Shown here piece by piece: positions 35,417-45,476 of a stretch of DNA of 64,000 nucleotides. The notes beneath the pieces are model-generated. The model saw only the letters and a program-made list of their open reading frames with translations. It was not told the DNA's origin and searched no databases. The translations under genes and the position numbers were made by a program. The DNA comes from Marivita geojedonensis (GTDB lineage Bacteria > Pseudomonadota > Alphaproteobacteria > Rhodobacterales > Rhodobacteraceae). Position 1 is the first letter of the stretch. Every line of letters starts with the position of its first letter. Where the stretch lies: assembly GCF_002115805.1 (NCBI RefSeq), contig NZ_JFKC01000015.1:24669-88668 (forward strand), written 5' to 3'.

Positions 35417-37087
35417 ATGACGCACACCACTCAGTCCAATCGGCTGCATCCGTCAGCCGTGATGTACGCACGCGAATTCAAGGACGGTCACATGGACCGC
35501 CGCGAATTCCTGACGCGGACAACTGCGCTTGGCCTGACAGCATCCGCCGCCTATGCGCTCGGTGGCCTGTCGCAACCGGCGCAGGCGGCAGCACATGCAC
35601 AGCAGGGCGGAACGATCCGCTACCAGATGGAAGTCCGCGCGCTCAAGGATCCGCGGACCTATGACTGGACCCAGATCGCGACCTTCACCGCTGGCTGGCT
35701 CGAATACCTCGTCGAATACAACAACGATGGCTCTTTTGCCCCGATGCTGCTGGAAAGCTGGGAGGCGAACGACGACGCAACGGAATACACTCTCAAAGTG
35801 CGTCAGGGCGTTACGTGGAACAATGGCGACGACTTCACGGCGGAAGACGTGGCCCGCAACATCACCGGATGGTGCGACACCGAGCTGGAAGGCAACTCGA
35901 TGGCCGCGCGCATGGCGTCGCTGGTCGATCCGGACACCGGCAAAGCTGCCGAAGGCGCGATCACAGTAGTCGACAGCCATACCGTTCTGCTCAAGACGTC
36001 TTCGCCTGATATCACCATCATTCCGGGCATGGCCGACTACCCGGCCGCGATCGTTCATTCGAGCTTTGACGCGAACACCATGCTGGAAAACCCGATCGGC
36101 ACCGGCTTCATGCTTCCCGAAAGCCACGAGGTTGGCGTCAAGGGCGTGCTGGTCCGCAACGAAGGCTTCGACTGGTGGGGTTATGAAGCCGGTAAGGGCG
36201 GCTATATCGACCGGATCGAGTTCATCGACTACGGCACCGATCCGGCTGCATTCCTCGCAGCCTACGAAGCCGAAGAAATCGACATGAACTGGGAGTCGGT
36301 TGGCGAATTCGTTGACGTGTTCGATGCGATTGGTCTGACACGCTCGGAAATCCCGTCCGGCTTCACCATTGTGATCCGTCCGAACCAGTTGGCCGAAGAC
36401 GAAAACGGCAACAAGATCTATGGCGACAAGCGCGTGCGTCAGGCGCTCGCTATGGCCGTTGACAACAATGTCTGTCTCGAACTGGGCATGGCGGGCTATG
36501 GCGTCCCCGCAGACAACTGTCACGTTGGACCGATGCACCCCGAACATGACCCGAGCGTCACGCGCATCCCCTATGATCCGGCCAAGGCCAAGGCGCTTAT
36601 GGACGAAGCAGGCATGGGTGACTTCGAACACGAAGTGCAGTCCATCGACGACGACTGGCGCCGCAACACCACGGCGGCTGTTGTTGCCCAGCTCAACGAT
36701 GCGGGCATCAAGGCACGCCACACCGTACTTCCGGGTTCGACCTTCTGGAACGACTGGACCAAGTATCCCTTCTCGTCGACCAACTGGAACCACCGCCCGC
36801 TGGGTACGCAGGTTCTGGGTCTGGCCTACAAGTCGGGCGTGGCATGGAACGAAGCGGGTTTTGCGAACGACGAATTCGACGCGCTTCTGGCCGAAGCCAA
36901 CTCTCTGGCCGATGTCGATGCGCGCCGCGCTGTCATGGCAAAGCTGCAGGCCATCATGATCGATGAAGGTGTCACGATCCAGCCCTACTGGCGGACGGCG
37001 ATGCGCCACCACCGGGATAATCTGGTGGGTGTCGAAAAGCACATTGCGGACCTGCCGCAGCTATACAAGTTCGGCCTCAAAGCCTGA
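35417..37087 (+). CDS. ABC transporter substrate-binding protein, family 5 (dipeptide type), Tat-exported
   Basis: A 556-residue periplasmic binding protein. The twin-arginine signal is [20 protein letters not shown] (RR near residue 28-29), so it is exported folded through Tat; the preceding 25 residues are an N-terminal lead and the alternative start would be that internal Met. The SBP_bac_5 body shows [20 protein letters not shown] (shortened) and the [13 protein letters not shown] motif. It precedes two permeases and a double ATPase and is separated from them by a terminator, a common way to make more binding protein than transporter. Peptide, opine or amine substrates are possible. Confidence 0.92.
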   Translation: MTHTTQSNRLHPSAVMYAREFKDGHMDRREFLTRTTALGLTASAAYALGGLSQPAQAAAHAQQGGTIRYQMEVRALKDPRTYDWTQIATFTAGWLEYLVEYNNDGSFAPMLLESWEANDDATEYTLKVRQGVTWNNGDDFTAEDVARNITGWCDTELEGNSMAARMASLVDPDTGKAAEGAITVVDSHTVLLKTSSPDITIIPGMADYPAAIVHSSFDANTMLENPIGTGFMLPESHEVGVKGVLVRNEGFDWWGYEAGKGGYIDRIEFIDYGTDPAAFLAAYEAEEIDMNWESVGEFVDVFDAIGLTRSEIPSGFTIVIRPNQLAEDENGNKIYGDKRVRQALAMAVDNNVCLELGMAGYGVPADNCHVGPMHPEHDPSVTRIPYDPAKAKALMDEAGMGDFEHEVQSIDDDWRRNTTAAVVAQLNDAGIKARHTVLPGSTFWNDWTKYPFSSTNWNHRPLGTQVLGLAYKSGVAWNEAGFANDEFDALLAEANSLADVDARRAVMAKLQAIMIDEGVTIQPYWRTAMRHHRDNLVGVEKHIADLPQLYKFGLKA

Positions 37088-37097
37088 TCCGAACACC

Positions 37098-37127
37098 GAA
37101 CCGCGCCCTCGGGCGCGGTTCTTTTTT
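37098..37127 (+). terminator. Intra-operon terminator after the binding-protein gene
   Basis: GAACCGCGCCC-TC-GGGCGCGGTTC makes a strong GC stem 10 bases after the stop codon, followed by TTTTTT. Readthrough would be needed to reach the permease genes at 37201 unless they have their own promoter. Confidence 0.88.
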
Positions 37128-37200
37128 GTCCGCCCGGACAACCAGAAAAGAAAATAAAAACCAGACGTGGGCTTCCGACAGCCCGCCAACAGGGTGAACC

Positions 37201-38247
37201 ATGGGACTTTTCATACTCAGACGAGTGGGAGTCATGATCCTTACGGGTCTATGCCTGACATTCCTCGTCTTTACCTTAACCAACCTCTATCCGAATCTGG
37301 AAAAGCTCGCGAAGACGCAGGGCAACTTCCGGATGAGCGACGAAGAAGTATCGAGTTACCTCGAACGCAACGGTTATCTGCAACCGATGGTCGTGAAATA
37401 CGGGGAATGGTTGGGGGTTCTCCCATCCTACAGGCACGAAAACACCGACGGAACAATACAGGGCCGCTGTATTCTGCCGGGCAAAACACCCGAGGAGTCC
37501 CCGGACTTCTGCGGTGTGCTGCAAGGCTACTGGGGGTTCTCGACAGTCTTCAAGGACGAGGTCGGCAGCATCATCGGCACACGACTCAGCCTGACCGGAA
37601 AACTGATGTTCTGGGTAATGGTTCTGATGGTGCCATCGGCGCTCATACTTGGCGTGCTTTCGGGAATGAAGGAAGGGTCCAAGACTGACCGAACCCTGTC
37701 CACGGTCGCAATCACCACCACGGCGACACCGGAATACGTGTCCGGGGTCATCCTGATCGCGGTGTTCGCGTCCTCAACTGTCGGCCTGAAATGGTTCAAG
37801 GGCACCGCAACCTCGGCGATGGAGAGCGCGAATTTCGAAAACTTCTTCCTTCCGGTTCTGACGATCTCGCTCTACGGGATGGGCTACATTGCCCGGATGA
37901 CCCGCGCGTCGATGGCCGAAGTCATGACCGCTCAATACATCCGCACCGCGCGGCTCAAGGGGGTCAGCTTTCCCAACATCGTCGTCAAACACGCGCTTCG
38001 GAACGCTCTGATCGCCCCGTTCACGGTGATCATGCTGCAGTTCCCCTGGCTTCTGAACGGGGTCGTGATTGTCGAGACCCTGTTCAACTACAAGGGTTTC
38101 GGATGGACGCTGGTTCAGGCCGCAAGCAACAACGACATCGAGCTTCTGCTTGGTGTCTCGGTCGTGTCGGTCTTCGTCGTACTGGTGACGCAGCTGATCT
38201 CTGACATCGGCTACGTGTATCTCAACCCACGCATCAGCGTTACCTGA
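37201..38247 (+). CDS. ABC transporter permease, DppB type
   Basis: A 348-residue inner-membrane permease. The first helix (MILTGLCLTFLVFTLTN) is followed by a periplasmic loop of about 100 residues, longer than in DppB, and then five helices. The EAA coupling motif for the ATPase is EVMTAQYIRTARLKGVSFPN, near residues 240-260. It is 16 bases upstream of the second permease. An RNA hairpin-rich leader separates it from the binding-protein gene. Confidence 0.92.
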   Translation: MGLFILRRVGVMILTGLCLTFLVFTLTNLYPNLEKLAKTQGNFRMSDEEVSSYLERNGYLQPMVVKYGEWLGVLPSYRHENTDGTIQGRCILPGKTPEESPDFCGVLQGYWGFSTVFKDEVGSIIGTRLSLTGKLMFWVMVLMVPSALILGVLSGMKEGSKTDRTLSTVAITTTATPEYVSGVILIAVFASSTVGLKWFKGTATSAMESANFENFFLPVLTISLYGMGYIARMTRASMAEVMTAQYIRTARLKGVSFPNIVVKHALRNALIAPFTVIMLQFPWLLNGVVIVETLFNYKGFGWTLVQAASNNDIELLLGVSVVSVFVVLVTQLISDIGYVYLNPRISVT

Positions 38248-38263
38248 GCGGGAGGAAAAGACT

Positions 38264-39457
38264 ATGGAACCTCTCAGCTGGTTTGACATCATCACCCGCG
38301 TTTTCCTGCAGTTCATGCCTGTCTGGATTTCGCTGGTCGTCCTGTTCACCCTGTCGATCGTCTACAAAAGGCGGCTTGGCCTTTACGGCAAACTGTTCGA
38401 CTCCACCATTGGCATGATCGGTTTCGCGCTTGTCATGTTCTGGGTGTTCACCGGCATCTTCGGAGCCTTCGACATGATCGTGACACACGATCCGCTGGCA
38501 CAGGTCTCGGGGATGAAGAACAAACTTCCCGGCACACCTCTGACCAACCCGGACGAAGGACAATACGCCTATTACCTGTTCGGCGGTGACAACCTGGCCC
38601 GCGACGTGTTCAGCCGCATGATCAAGGGCGCGTGGATCGTTGTGCAGATTGCACCTCTGGCAACGCTCTTTGCCTTCATGGTCGGCATCACACTTGGTCT
38701 GCCGGCGGGCTACTACGGCGGGCGACTGGATACGCTCCTGAGCTTCCTCGCCAACCTGATCCTCGCCTTCCCGGTGATCCTGCTGTTCTACCTGCTGGTG
38801 ACACCCGAAATCGTGGAGACCGGCATCCCGAGCTACATGGCAACGGTCCTATTTGTCTTTCCGATCATCTTCGTCGGCGTGCTGCTCAATTCCCGATACA
38901 AGACACAGCCGAAGCTGCGCGCGCCGCTTCTGATCTGCGTCCTCGGCATCATGGGGTGGCTGTATCTGTCGCTGATCTCCGAGATCGGAACCAAGGTCTC
39001 GGTCCTGCCGGGCTTCCTCGATCTGTTCGATGTGCCCTCGGGTATCCTCGTTGTGTTCGTGTCGGTGGTCTTCGTCAATTCGCCCACCGTGTTCCGCATC
39101 GTCCGAGGGCTCGCAATGGACATCAAGACACGGGACTACGTGGCAGCAGCTCAGACACGGGGTGAAGGCCCATGGTACATCATGCTGTGGGAGATCCTGC
39201 CCAACGCCCGCGGTCCCCTGATCGTCGATTTCTGTCTGCGCATCGGCTACACCACGATCCTCCTCGGGACACTGGGCTTCTTTGGCCTCGGCCTGTCGCC
39301 GGAAAGCCCGGATTGGGGCACCACCATCAATGACGGTCGTCGCCTGCTGCAGATCTATCTGCACCCGGCCCTTGTGCCCGCGATCTCGCTGCTCAGCATG
39401 GTGCTGGGTCTGAACCTGCTGGCGGATGGGCTGCGCGAGGAATCGCTGCGCGACTGA
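38264..39457 (+). CDS. ABC transporter permease, DppC type
   Basis: A 397-residue permease with an N-terminal pair of helices and a later binding_prot_dep_transp domain. The EAA motif is in TRDYVAAAQTRGEGPWYIML, and NARGPLIVDFCLRIGYTTILLGTLGFFGLG, shortened here to GTLGFFGLGLSPESPDWG, is the conserved DppC ending. It is somewhat longer than E. coli DppC (300) because of an extra segment of about 50 residues with two hydrophobic stretches in the middle (TLFVFPIIFVGVLL and LLICVLGIMGWLYLSLI). Confidence 0.92.
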   Translation: MEPLSWFDIITRVFLQFMPVWISLVVLFTLSIVYKRRLGLYGKLFDSTIGMIGFALVMFWVFTGIFGAFDMIVTHDPLAQVSGMKNKLPGTPLTNPDEGQYAYYLFGGDNLARDVFSRMIKGAWIVVQIAPLATLFAFMVGITLGLPAGYYGGRLDTLLSFLANLILAFPVILLFYLLVTPEIVETGIPSYMATVLFVFPIIFVGVLLNSRYKTQPKLRAPLLICVLGIMGWLYLSLISEIGTKVSVLPGFLDLFDVPSGILVVFVSVVFVNSPTVFRIVRGLAMDIKTRDYVAAAQTRGEGPWYIMLWEILPNARGPLIVDFCLRIGYTTILLGTLGFFGLGLSPESPDWGTTINDGRRLLQIYLHPALVPAISLLSMVLGLNLLADGLREESLRD

Positions 39458-39464
39458 TGACAGA

Positions 39465-39488
39465 GCGGACCGGAACACTCCGGTCCGC
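39465..39488 (+). other. Intercistronic hairpin in the dipeptide-type ABC operon
   Basis: GCGGACCGGA-ACAC-TCCGGTCCGC forms a perfect 10-pair stem eight bases after the second permease stop. There is no T run. It is probably an mRNA stability or processing element between permease and ATPase cistrons. Confidence 0.55.
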
Positions 39489-39549
39489 CAACCAGACATT
39501 AATCAAAGAAGCAGGGACGCTGCCCTGCCATCCCAACCGGGAGAGACAG

Positions 39550-41634
39550 ATGAAAGACACGTATGACGGCCCGATCCTAGAGATTGACGCGCTCTCAATT
39601 TCCTTCTTCACGCGCCTCCGGGAAATCCCTGCCGTGATGGACTTCTCGGTCAAGGTGATGCCGGGCGAAGCGGTGGGCCTTGTAGGAGAGTCCGGCTGCG
39701 GAAAGTCCACTGTGGCGCTTGGCGTTATGCAGGACCTTGGCAAGAACGGACGCATCGTCGGCGGCTCGATCAAATTCAAGGGCCGCGACCTGAACCAGAT
39801 GAGCCAGGAAGAGCTGCGTCACATCCGGGGTTCCGAAATCGCGATGATCTATCAGGAACCGATGGCCTCGCTGAACCCGGCCATGAAAATCGGCAAACAG
39901 TTGATGGAAGTGCCGATGATCCATCGCGGATCGTCCGAGAAAGAAGCCTATGACCGCGCGCTTCAGGTCGTCACGGACGTGAAACTGCCGGACCCGGCGC
40001 GCATCCTTGACAGCTATCCGCACCAGCTTTCCGGCGGACAGCAGCAGCGCATCGTGATCGCGATGGCCCTGATGGCCGAGCCGTCGCTTCTGATCCTCGA
40101 CGAGCCCACCACGGCGCTCGACGTGACCGTCGAAGCAGCGGTTGTCGAACTGGTGAAAGAGCTGGGCAAAAAATACGGCACCTCGATGCTCTTCATCAGC
40201 CACAACCTTGGTCTTGTGCTCGAGACCTGCGACCGGCTTTGTGTGATGTATTCCGGCGAAGCGGTGGAACGGGGCTCGATCAAGGACGTGTTCGACGAGA
40301 TGCAGCACCCGTACACGCAGGCTCTGTTCCGGTCGATCCCGCTTCCCGGAGCAGACAAGAATGCGCGCCCGCTCCGGGCCATTCCGGGGAATTTCCCCCT
40401 GCCCCACGAACGTCCGCCCGGCTGCAATTTCGGGCCGCGCTGCGATTATTTCGAGGCCGGTCGATGCGACGCGCAGGACATCAGGATGATGGACGTGCCC
40501 GGCAATGACCGACATGCCACTCGCTGCCTCAAGTTTCAGGAGATCGACTGGAACGCCCCGATGGAGGTTGGCGATACAACCCAGAAGTCCGAGCCGGGAC
40601 AGGTTGTTCTGAAAATGGACAATCTCAAGAAGTATTACGAGGTCGCCGCAAACGCCCTGTTCGGCAAGCGCGGGGACACCAAGGTCGTGAAGGCCAACGA
40701 GACACTGAGCTTCGAGGCCCGCGAATCCGAAACGCTCGCCATCGTGGGGGAATCGGGCTGCGGTAAGTCGACCTTCGCCAAGGTGCTGATGGGGCTCGAA
40801 ACGGCGACCGAGGGACAGATCCTGCTCGACAACCGAAATATCGAGCGAACGCCGATTGAACAGCGCGACACCCAGACGATTGCGGATGTTCAGATGGTTT
40901 TCCAGAACCCGTTCGACACGCTCAATCCCTCCATGACAGTCGGTCGTCAGATCATCCGCGCCCTCGAGGTGTTCGGCGTCGGCAACAGCGAAGCGGAACG
41001 GCGTCAGCGGATGCTGGAACTGCTGGATCTTGTCAAACTGCCCCGTGCCTTTGCGGAACGGATGCCCCGACAACTCTCAGGCGGCCAGAAACAGCGTGTC
41101 GGCATTGCACGCGCCTTTGCCGGGAACGCCCGTATCGTCGTGGCAGATGAACCGGTCTCGGCACTGGACGTGTCCGTTCAGGCGGCAGTCACCGACCTTC
41201 TGATGGAAATTCAGCGCGAACAGAAAACGACGCTTCTTTTCATCAGCCATGACCTGAGCATCGTCCGCTATCTGTCTGATCGGGTTATGGTTATGTATCT
41301 AGGGCATGTGGTGGAACTTGGCACGACCGAACAGGTCTTTGCACCGCCCTACCACCCCTATACCGAGGCACTGCTTTCCGCCGTTCCCATCGCCGATACG
41401 CGTGTCGAGAAAAAGCACATCGTGCTCGAAGGCGATATTCCCTCGGCGATGAATCCGCCGCCCGGCTGCCCGTTCCAGACGCGGTGTCGCTGGAAATCAC
41501 AGGTCGCCGGTGGGCTGTGCGAAAAGGAAGTGCCGCCGGTTCGGCAGCTTGGCGACGGTCACCAGGTCAAATGCCACCTGTCCGACGCGCAGCTGGCGGA
41601 AATGGAACCGGTCATTCAGATCGCGGCAGAGTAA
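39550..41634 (+). CDS. Double ABC ATPase, DppD-DppF fusion
   Basis: A 694-residue protein with two complete ATPase halves. The first has Walker A GESGCGKST, signature LSGGQQQR and Walker B LLILDEPTTALD; the second repeats these as GESGCGKST, LSGGQKQR and IVVADEPVSALD. Each half ends with the oligopeptide-transporter C-terminal domain containing PPGC.F..RC (PPGCNFGPRCDYF and PPGCPFQTRCRWK), a cysteine motif that binds an iron-sulfur cluster in some members. The ATG at 39550 follows GGGAGAG; the earlier frame start lies inside the hairpin. One gene thus supplies both ATPases. Confidence 0.93.
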   Translation: MKDTYDGPILEIDALSISFFTRLREIPAVMDFSVKVMPGEAVGLVGESGCGKSTVALGVMQDLGKNGRIVGGSIKFKGRDLNQMSQEELRHIRGSEIAMIYQEPMASLNPAMKIGKQLMEVPMIHRGSSEKEAYDRALQVVTDVKLPDPARILDSYPHQLSGGQQQRIVIAMALMAEPSLLILDEPTTALDVTVEAAVVELVKELGKKYGTSMLFISHNLGLVLETCDRLCVMYSGEAVERGSIKDVFDEMQHPYTQALFRSIPLPGADKNARPLRAIPGNFPLPHERPPGCNFGPRCDYFEAGRCDAQDIRMMDVPGNDRHATRCLKFQEIDWNAPMEVGDTTQKSEPGQVVLKMDNLKKYYEVAANALFGKRGDTKVVKANETLSFEARESETLAIVGESGCGKSTFAKVLMGLETATEGQILLDNRNIERTPIEQRDTQTIADVQMVFQNPFDTLNPSMTVGRQIIRALEVFGVGNSEAERRQRMLELLDLVKLPRAFAERMPRQLSGGQKQRVGIARAFAGNARIVVADEPVSALDVSVQAAVTDLLMEIQREQKTTLLFISHDLSIVRYLSDRVMVMYLGHVVELGTTEQVFAPPYHPYTEALLSAVPIADTRVEKKHIVLEGDIPSAMNPPPGCPFQTRCRWKSQVAGGLCEKEVPPVRQLGDGHQVKCHLSDAQLAEMEPVIQIAAE

Positions 41635-41642
41635 GAACAAGA

Positions 41643-41672
41643 AAGAGCCTTTGCATATGCGCAAAGGCTCTT
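41643..41672. terminator. Terminator after the ABC operon
   Basis: AAGAGCCTTTGC (41643-41654) pairs with GCAAAGGCTCTT (41661-41672). The stem lies between the convergent ABC operon and the pilin-like gene. Only a few T or A flank it, so it is likely weak in both directions. Confidence 0.65.
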
Positions 41673-41731
41673 CAATCCATGCGTCAAACGATGTCTGATC
41701 TGCGCCATTGGCCGATGCCGATGGGACGCAA

Positions 41732-41920
41732 TCAGTTGTTGAGGTAGTCCTGTGCCGTCAAGACCGCTTCGCCACTCGCCGTCAGAACAGCGTCGTTGCT
41801 GTCCTCGATCACCGAATATGACAGGAACGCCAGCCCGACCACGGCTGCGGTCAACACAACCCATTCAACTGTTACCGCGCCGTCTTCGTCGCGGCGGAAT
41901 GTCTTAACAAACTTAATCAT
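41732..41920 (-). CDS. Flp-type pilin-like small membrane protein
   Basis: A 62-residue protein read from the ATG at 41920; the ATG at 41932 (66 residues, GAGG eight bases before) is an equally good choice. It starts MIKFVKTFRRDEDGAVTVEW: a short basic lead, then G-A-V-T-V-E-W with a glutamate at position +5 after the glycine, as in type IVb prepilins, followed by a hydrophobic helix (VVLTAAVVGLAFLSYSV). No tad genes are nearby, so it is an orphan. Roseobacters often carry several such genes. Confidence 0.7.
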   Translation of the reverse strand: MIKFVKTFRRDEDGAVTVEWVVLTAAVVGLAFLSYSVIEDSNDAVLTASGEAVLTAQDYLNN

Positions 41921-42174
41921 GTCACCATCCATGTTCCGAGCCTCACTCACCCTGGCTAGGCCCAGCATCGCAGCCGGGGGTTGCCTCGAAGTCACTATTC
42001 CGTCTGTCTGATGCTTTTATAGCCCGAGGAATGGGGCAGCAGTTTGACCGTTTTGGTCACGATTTGGAGCGAAGTTAAGAAATTTCGTAAATTTTTCGGG
42101 GCATTACCCCTGTATGCAGCGATTGGAACCGGTCTGTTGCCGGTTTGGAAATAGACGTTGAAACGTGCCGCGCG

Positions 42175-42792
42175 TTACCGGCCCCAGATCTTCTTCACGT
42201 AGTTCCGGGTTTCACGATAGGGTGGAATGCCGTTGTGTTTTTCAACTGCGCCGGGACCGGCATTGTATGCGGCAAGCGCAAGAGGCCACTGCCCGAACTT
42301 GCGGTACTGTTCCTTGAGGTAACGCGCACCGCCATCGAGGTTTTCCGCCGGATCGTTCGGATCGACCCGCAGATACTGTGCGGTGCCCGGCATCAACTGC
42401 GCCAGACCAATCGCACCCTTGTTGGATCGCGCATTGGGATTGAAGTTCGATTCCTGCTGAACCAACCGCAGGAAGAGGTCTTCCGGCACACCATGACGCC
42501 GAGCAGCGTCTCGGGCCATCCCTGCATAAATGCCGGAATACCGGCCCCGGTATTTCGGAACAGGGCCTTCCGCCCCGCTGTCACCCCATTTTGTCGGGGT
42601 CACCACCTTTGGAGGCTGAAGCCGTACAGAGCTGTTGTACTGCTGCGCTGCTCGGGAATCCAGAACCTTGGTTTTACTGGAAAAGAGCGCGACGCGACTC
42701 TTGGTCGAAAGCACCTCGGCACTGACTGCACCGGCACTCATCACCGCAACACCACATACCAACGCAATCAATCTCTGCCTTGTTGTTCGCAT
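42175..42792 (-). CDS. Lytic transglycosylase (SLT domain)
   Basis: A 205-residue exported muramidase that cuts glycan strands of peptidoglycan. The signal peptide ends near residue 25 (AGAVSAE). The catalytic glutamate is Glu114 in [12 protein letters not shown], followed by [10 protein letters not shown] (129-138) and [18 protein letters not shown] (175-192), all typical of family 1 transglycosylases (SLT70/MltC-like). The N-terminal 80 residues are low in known motifs. It is divergent from ssb. Confidence 0.93.
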   Translation of the reverse strand: MRTTRQRLIALVCGVAVMSAGAVSAEVLSTKSRVALFSSKTKVLDSRAAQQYNSSVRLQPPKVVTPTKWGDSGAEGPVPKYRGRYSGIYAGMARDAARRHGVPEDLFLRLVQQESNFNPNARSNKGAIGLAQLMPGTAQYLRVDPNDPAENLDGGARYLKEQYRKFGQWPLALAAYNAGPGAVEKHNGIPPYRETRNYVKKIWGR

Positions 42793-43003
42793 AGCTGCTC
42801 ACGCCCCACGTTGAGATTGGGCAGGTGTATAATCCCATTTTGCCTTTCACACCAGCCTTGGTTGGTCATGAATTCTTAACCACAACCTGATGGTATACTT
42901 AAGCCTCCCTAAGCCATTAGCCGATGGAAACCGGTTGCTCCGCTGGTGTAGGGTCGTGCAAACGGCGCGCTGCGTCACAGATTCGAATATCAGAGGGGGA
43001 AAC

Positions 43004-43507
43004 ATGGCCGGTTCAGTCAACAAGGTCATCATCGTCGGCAATCTCGGCCGCGATCCGGAAGTGCGCACGTTTCAGAACGGCGGCAAAGTCTGCAACCTGC
43101 GCATCGCCACGTCCGAGAACTGGAAAGACCGCAACACCGGCGAACGCCGGGAACGCACCGAATGGCACAGCGTCGCGATCTTTTCAGAACCGCTCGCCCG
43201 CATTGCCGAACAGTACCTGCGCAAAGGTTCAAAGGTTTACATCGAAGGCCAACTGGAAACCCGCAAATGGCAGGACCAGTCCGGTCAGGATCGATACACG
43301 ACCGAAATCGTCCTGCGCCCGTATCGCGGCGAACTCACCCTGCTCGACGGTCGCGGAGAAGGCGGCGGCGGTGGCGGCTACGGTGGTGGCAGCAGCGGCG
43401 GCGATTACGGTGGAGATTACGGTGGCGACTACGGCGGCTCCAGTGGGGGCGGCAGCGGTCCGGCCCGTGCGCCTGCGCGCGACATCGACGACGAAATCCC
43501 GTTCTGA
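43004..43507 (+). CDS. ssb: Single-stranded DNA-binding protein
   Basis: A 167-residue protein. The ATG at 43004 follows AGAGGGGG and gives the standard [20 protein letters not shown] start of the OB fold (residues 1-110, with [11 protein letters not shown] and [17 protein letters not shown]). A glycine-rich linker (GGGGYGGG, then repeated GGDYGG units) leads to the acidic tail DIDDEIPF, which recruits replication and repair enzymes. The linker is encoded by repeated GGTGGCGAYTACGGY units and may vary in length between strains. Confidence 0.97.
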   Translation: MAGSVNKVIIVGNLGRDPEVRTFQNGGKVCNLRIATSENWKDRNTGERRERTEWHSVAIFSEPLARIAEQYLRKGSKVYIEGQLETRKWQDQSGQDRYTTEIVLRPYRGELTLLDGRGEGGGGGGYGGGSSGGDYGGDYGGDYGGSSGGGSGPARAPARDIDDEIPF

Positions 43508-43512
43508 TCTGA

Positions 43513-43537
43513 AAAGGCGCCGGACAGGCGCCTTTTT
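43513..43537 (+). terminator. Terminator after ssb
   Basis: AAAGGCGCC-GGACA-GGCGCCTTT forms a nine-pair stem, with TTTTT in total at its 3' side. It overlaps the aroB stop codon on the other strand. Confidence 0.88.
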
Positions 43538-44649
43538 CATCTTTCGGACAGGGCGTCCTGCAACAGCTCCAACACAGTGGCCGACGGCACATCCGACGTG
43601 ACGAATGCCTGCCCGATCGCGCGCGCGAGGATAAAGCGCAGCTGGCCGTCGATCACTTTTTTGTCCTGTCCCATCAAGTCGAGCAACGCCTGCGCGTCCG
43701 GCAGATCACCGTCGATATCGGCAAGTGTGACCTTCATTCCCATCTCACTCAGAACCTGACGGACGCGGCTTGGTTCTTCCTGCGCACACAGGCCCAGCCG
43801 CGCGGACAGCTCAAACGCCAAAGCGCAGCCGATTGCGACACCTTCGCCGTGCAGCAGACGGTCCGAGTAACCGGTCGCCGCCTCGAACGCATGGCAGAAC
43901 GTGTGACCAAGGTTGAGAAGCGCGCGGTCGCCCTGTTCGGTTTCATCCCGCACTACGATCTCGGCCTTCATCTCGACCGACCGTTTTACGGCATATGCCA
44001 GGGCTTCAGGATCACGCGCCCTGATCTGCGCTGCGTTCTGCTCCTGCCAGTCAAAGAACGCCGCGTCCCCCAGCAGCCCGTACTTTACCACTTCGCCATA
44101 CCCGGCCAGAAAGTCACGGTCAGGCAGAGAATTGAGAACCGAGATATCCGCAAGCACAAGCGAAGGCTGGTGGAAAGCACCGATCAGGTTCTTGCCCTGC
44201 GGTGCATTGATGCCGGTCTTGCCGCCCACCGAACTGTCGACCTGCGCCAGAAGCGAGGTCGGAATCTGTACGAACCGCACCCCCCGGCGCAGCACTGCGG
44301 CAGCGAAACCGACCAGATCACCGATCACCCCACCGCCAAGAGCGATGACAACGTCGCGCCGCTCGATCTTCTGCTCCAGAAGCCACTCCACGGTGCGTTC
44401 GAACTGGGGCCAGCCTTTGGTCGCTTCGCCAGCCGGCAGCGTCAGGCTGACCGAGGCAACCCCCTCGGCCGCCAAAGCCGCTTCCAACGCGGCGAGATGC
44501 AACCCGGCGACATGGGCATCGGTCACGATCGCCACGCGCGGTCGCCTGAGCAGCGGCGCGATCTCGGCCCCGGCACGCGCAAGCAGATCAGAGCCGATCC
44601 GCACATCGTATGCGCGCCCGTCAAGCGGCACGTGAACCGTTTCAGTCAT
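43537..44649 (-). CDS. aroB: 3-dehydroquinate synthase
   Basis: A 370-residue enzyme of the shikimate pathway that makes 3-dehydroquinate from DAHP using NAD and zinc. ALGGGVIGDLVGFAAA, the GKTGINAPQGKNLIG loop and the metal ligands in NLGHTFCHAFE and HGEGVAIG are conserved. Its start overlaps the aroK stop (ATGA), so the two shikimate genes are coupled. Length is usual. Confidence 0.97.
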   Translation of the reverse strand: MTETVHVPLDGRAYDVRIGSDLLARAGAEIAPLLRRPRVAIVTDAHVAGLHLAALEAALAAEGVASVSLTLPAGEATKGWPQFERTVEWLLEQKIERRDVVIALGGGVIGDLVGFAAAVLRRGVRFVQIPTSLLAQVDSSVGGKTGINAPQGKNLIGAFHQPSLVLADISVLNSLPDRDFLAGYGEVVKYGLLGDAAFFDWQEQNAAQIRARDPEALAYAVKRSVEMKAEIVVRDETEQGDRALLNLGHTFCHAFEAATGYSDRLLHGEGVAIGCALAFELSARLGLCAQEEPSRVRQVLSEMGMKVTLADIDGDLPDAQALLDLMGQDKKVIDGQLRFILARAIGQAFVTSDVPSATVLELLQDALSER

Positions 44650-45194
44650 TCCAGAACCTCCAGAACATCCGGGCGGGTGCGCAAGGCTTCGATCACCCGC
44701 GACGCCATGGCGTCAATCGACAGACCGGGCTGAGACACCACAGTCAGGTCGGCTGTTGCATAAACAGGCACCCGCTCATTATAGAGCTTGGTCAGCGCGC
44801 CCAGTGGGTCGGGCACCCGAAGCAAAGGCCGCGTATCCTTGTGACGCACGCGCGACCACAGCAAATCCAGATCGGCGTTCAGCCAAACCGCCACACCCTT
44901 TTTCGAAATGATCTCGCGGTTTTCAGGCGCCATATATGCCCCACCGCCGGTCGATAACACGCCACGCTCGTTCTCAAGGAGCCGCGAAATCACCTGACGC
45001 TCTTTCAGACGGAAAAAAGGCTCCCCGTCGCGGGCAAAGATTTCGGGGATGGTCATGTTGGCGGCTTTTTCGATCTCCGCGTCCGAATCAAGAAACGGTG
45101 CGTGAAGTGCGGCAGCAAGCGCCTTGCCCACGGCGGTCTTTCCGGCGCCCATCATGCCAACCAGAACCACCGTTTTTTTCAGTCTCGCCTGCAT
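44646..45194 (-). CDS. aroK: Shikimate kinase
   Basis: A 182-residue kinase that phosphorylates shikimate. Walker A is GMMGAGKT (residues 13-20), with the substrate aspartate in FLDSDAEIE, the RDGEPFFRLKERQV block and the GGGAYM motif. I chose the ATG at 45194; the frame extends 14 codons further, into the divergent promoter region. It is coupled to aroB. Confidence 0.95.
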   Translation of the reverse strand: MQARLKKTVVLVGMMGAGKTAVGKALAAALHAPFLDSDAEIEKAANMTIPEIFARDGEPFFRLKERQVISRLLENERGVLSTGGGAYMAPENREIISKKGVAVWLNADLDLLWSRVRHKDTRPLLRVPDPLGALTKLYNERVPVYATADLTVVSQPGLSIDAMASRVIEALRTRPDVLEVLE

Positions 45195-45326
45195 CGCCCC
45201 GGGTGCAACCCTTGTAACTCGGCCAAGTGCCGCCAATTTTTTACCAACGGACGCTGAATGACGTGATCTTGCGCAAAAGGCCAGTTATAAGTTGGGAAAA
45301 ATCAATGAGGCAGGGTGAGGGTGTCC

Positions 45327-45476
45327 ATGGGGCGCATCGTGAAATGGCTGATCTATCTAATCATCATCGGCGGATTGGCGCTGGTGGCGTATGCCTATGT
45401 CGGGCCGTATTTCGGCGCTGATTTTTCACCACCCCAAACTGAAGTCAGGCAACCCGTGACGCTGGATGCAGATTAA
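45327..45476 (+). CDS. 49-residue single-span membrane protein
   Basis: A short gene: ATG at 45327, TAA at 45474-45476, GAGGGT before the start. The product starts MGRIVKWLIYLIIIGGLALV, with one helix covering about residues 6-25, and ends in a short polar tail (PPQTEVRQPVTLDAD). It overlaps the next gene by 11 bases, which supports translation of both from one mRNA. The direction, overlap and membrane topology all argue that it is real. I recall unnamed short proteins of this kind beside aroK in related bacteria; no function is known. Confidence 0.75.
   Translation: MGRIVKWLIYLIIIGGLALVAYAYVGPYFGADFSPPQTEVRQPVTLDAD

Noticed and set aside
43360..43450. Possible CRISPR or minisatellite array
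   Set aside because: The repeats are in-frame codons of the glycine-rich linker of SSB, not separated by spacers.
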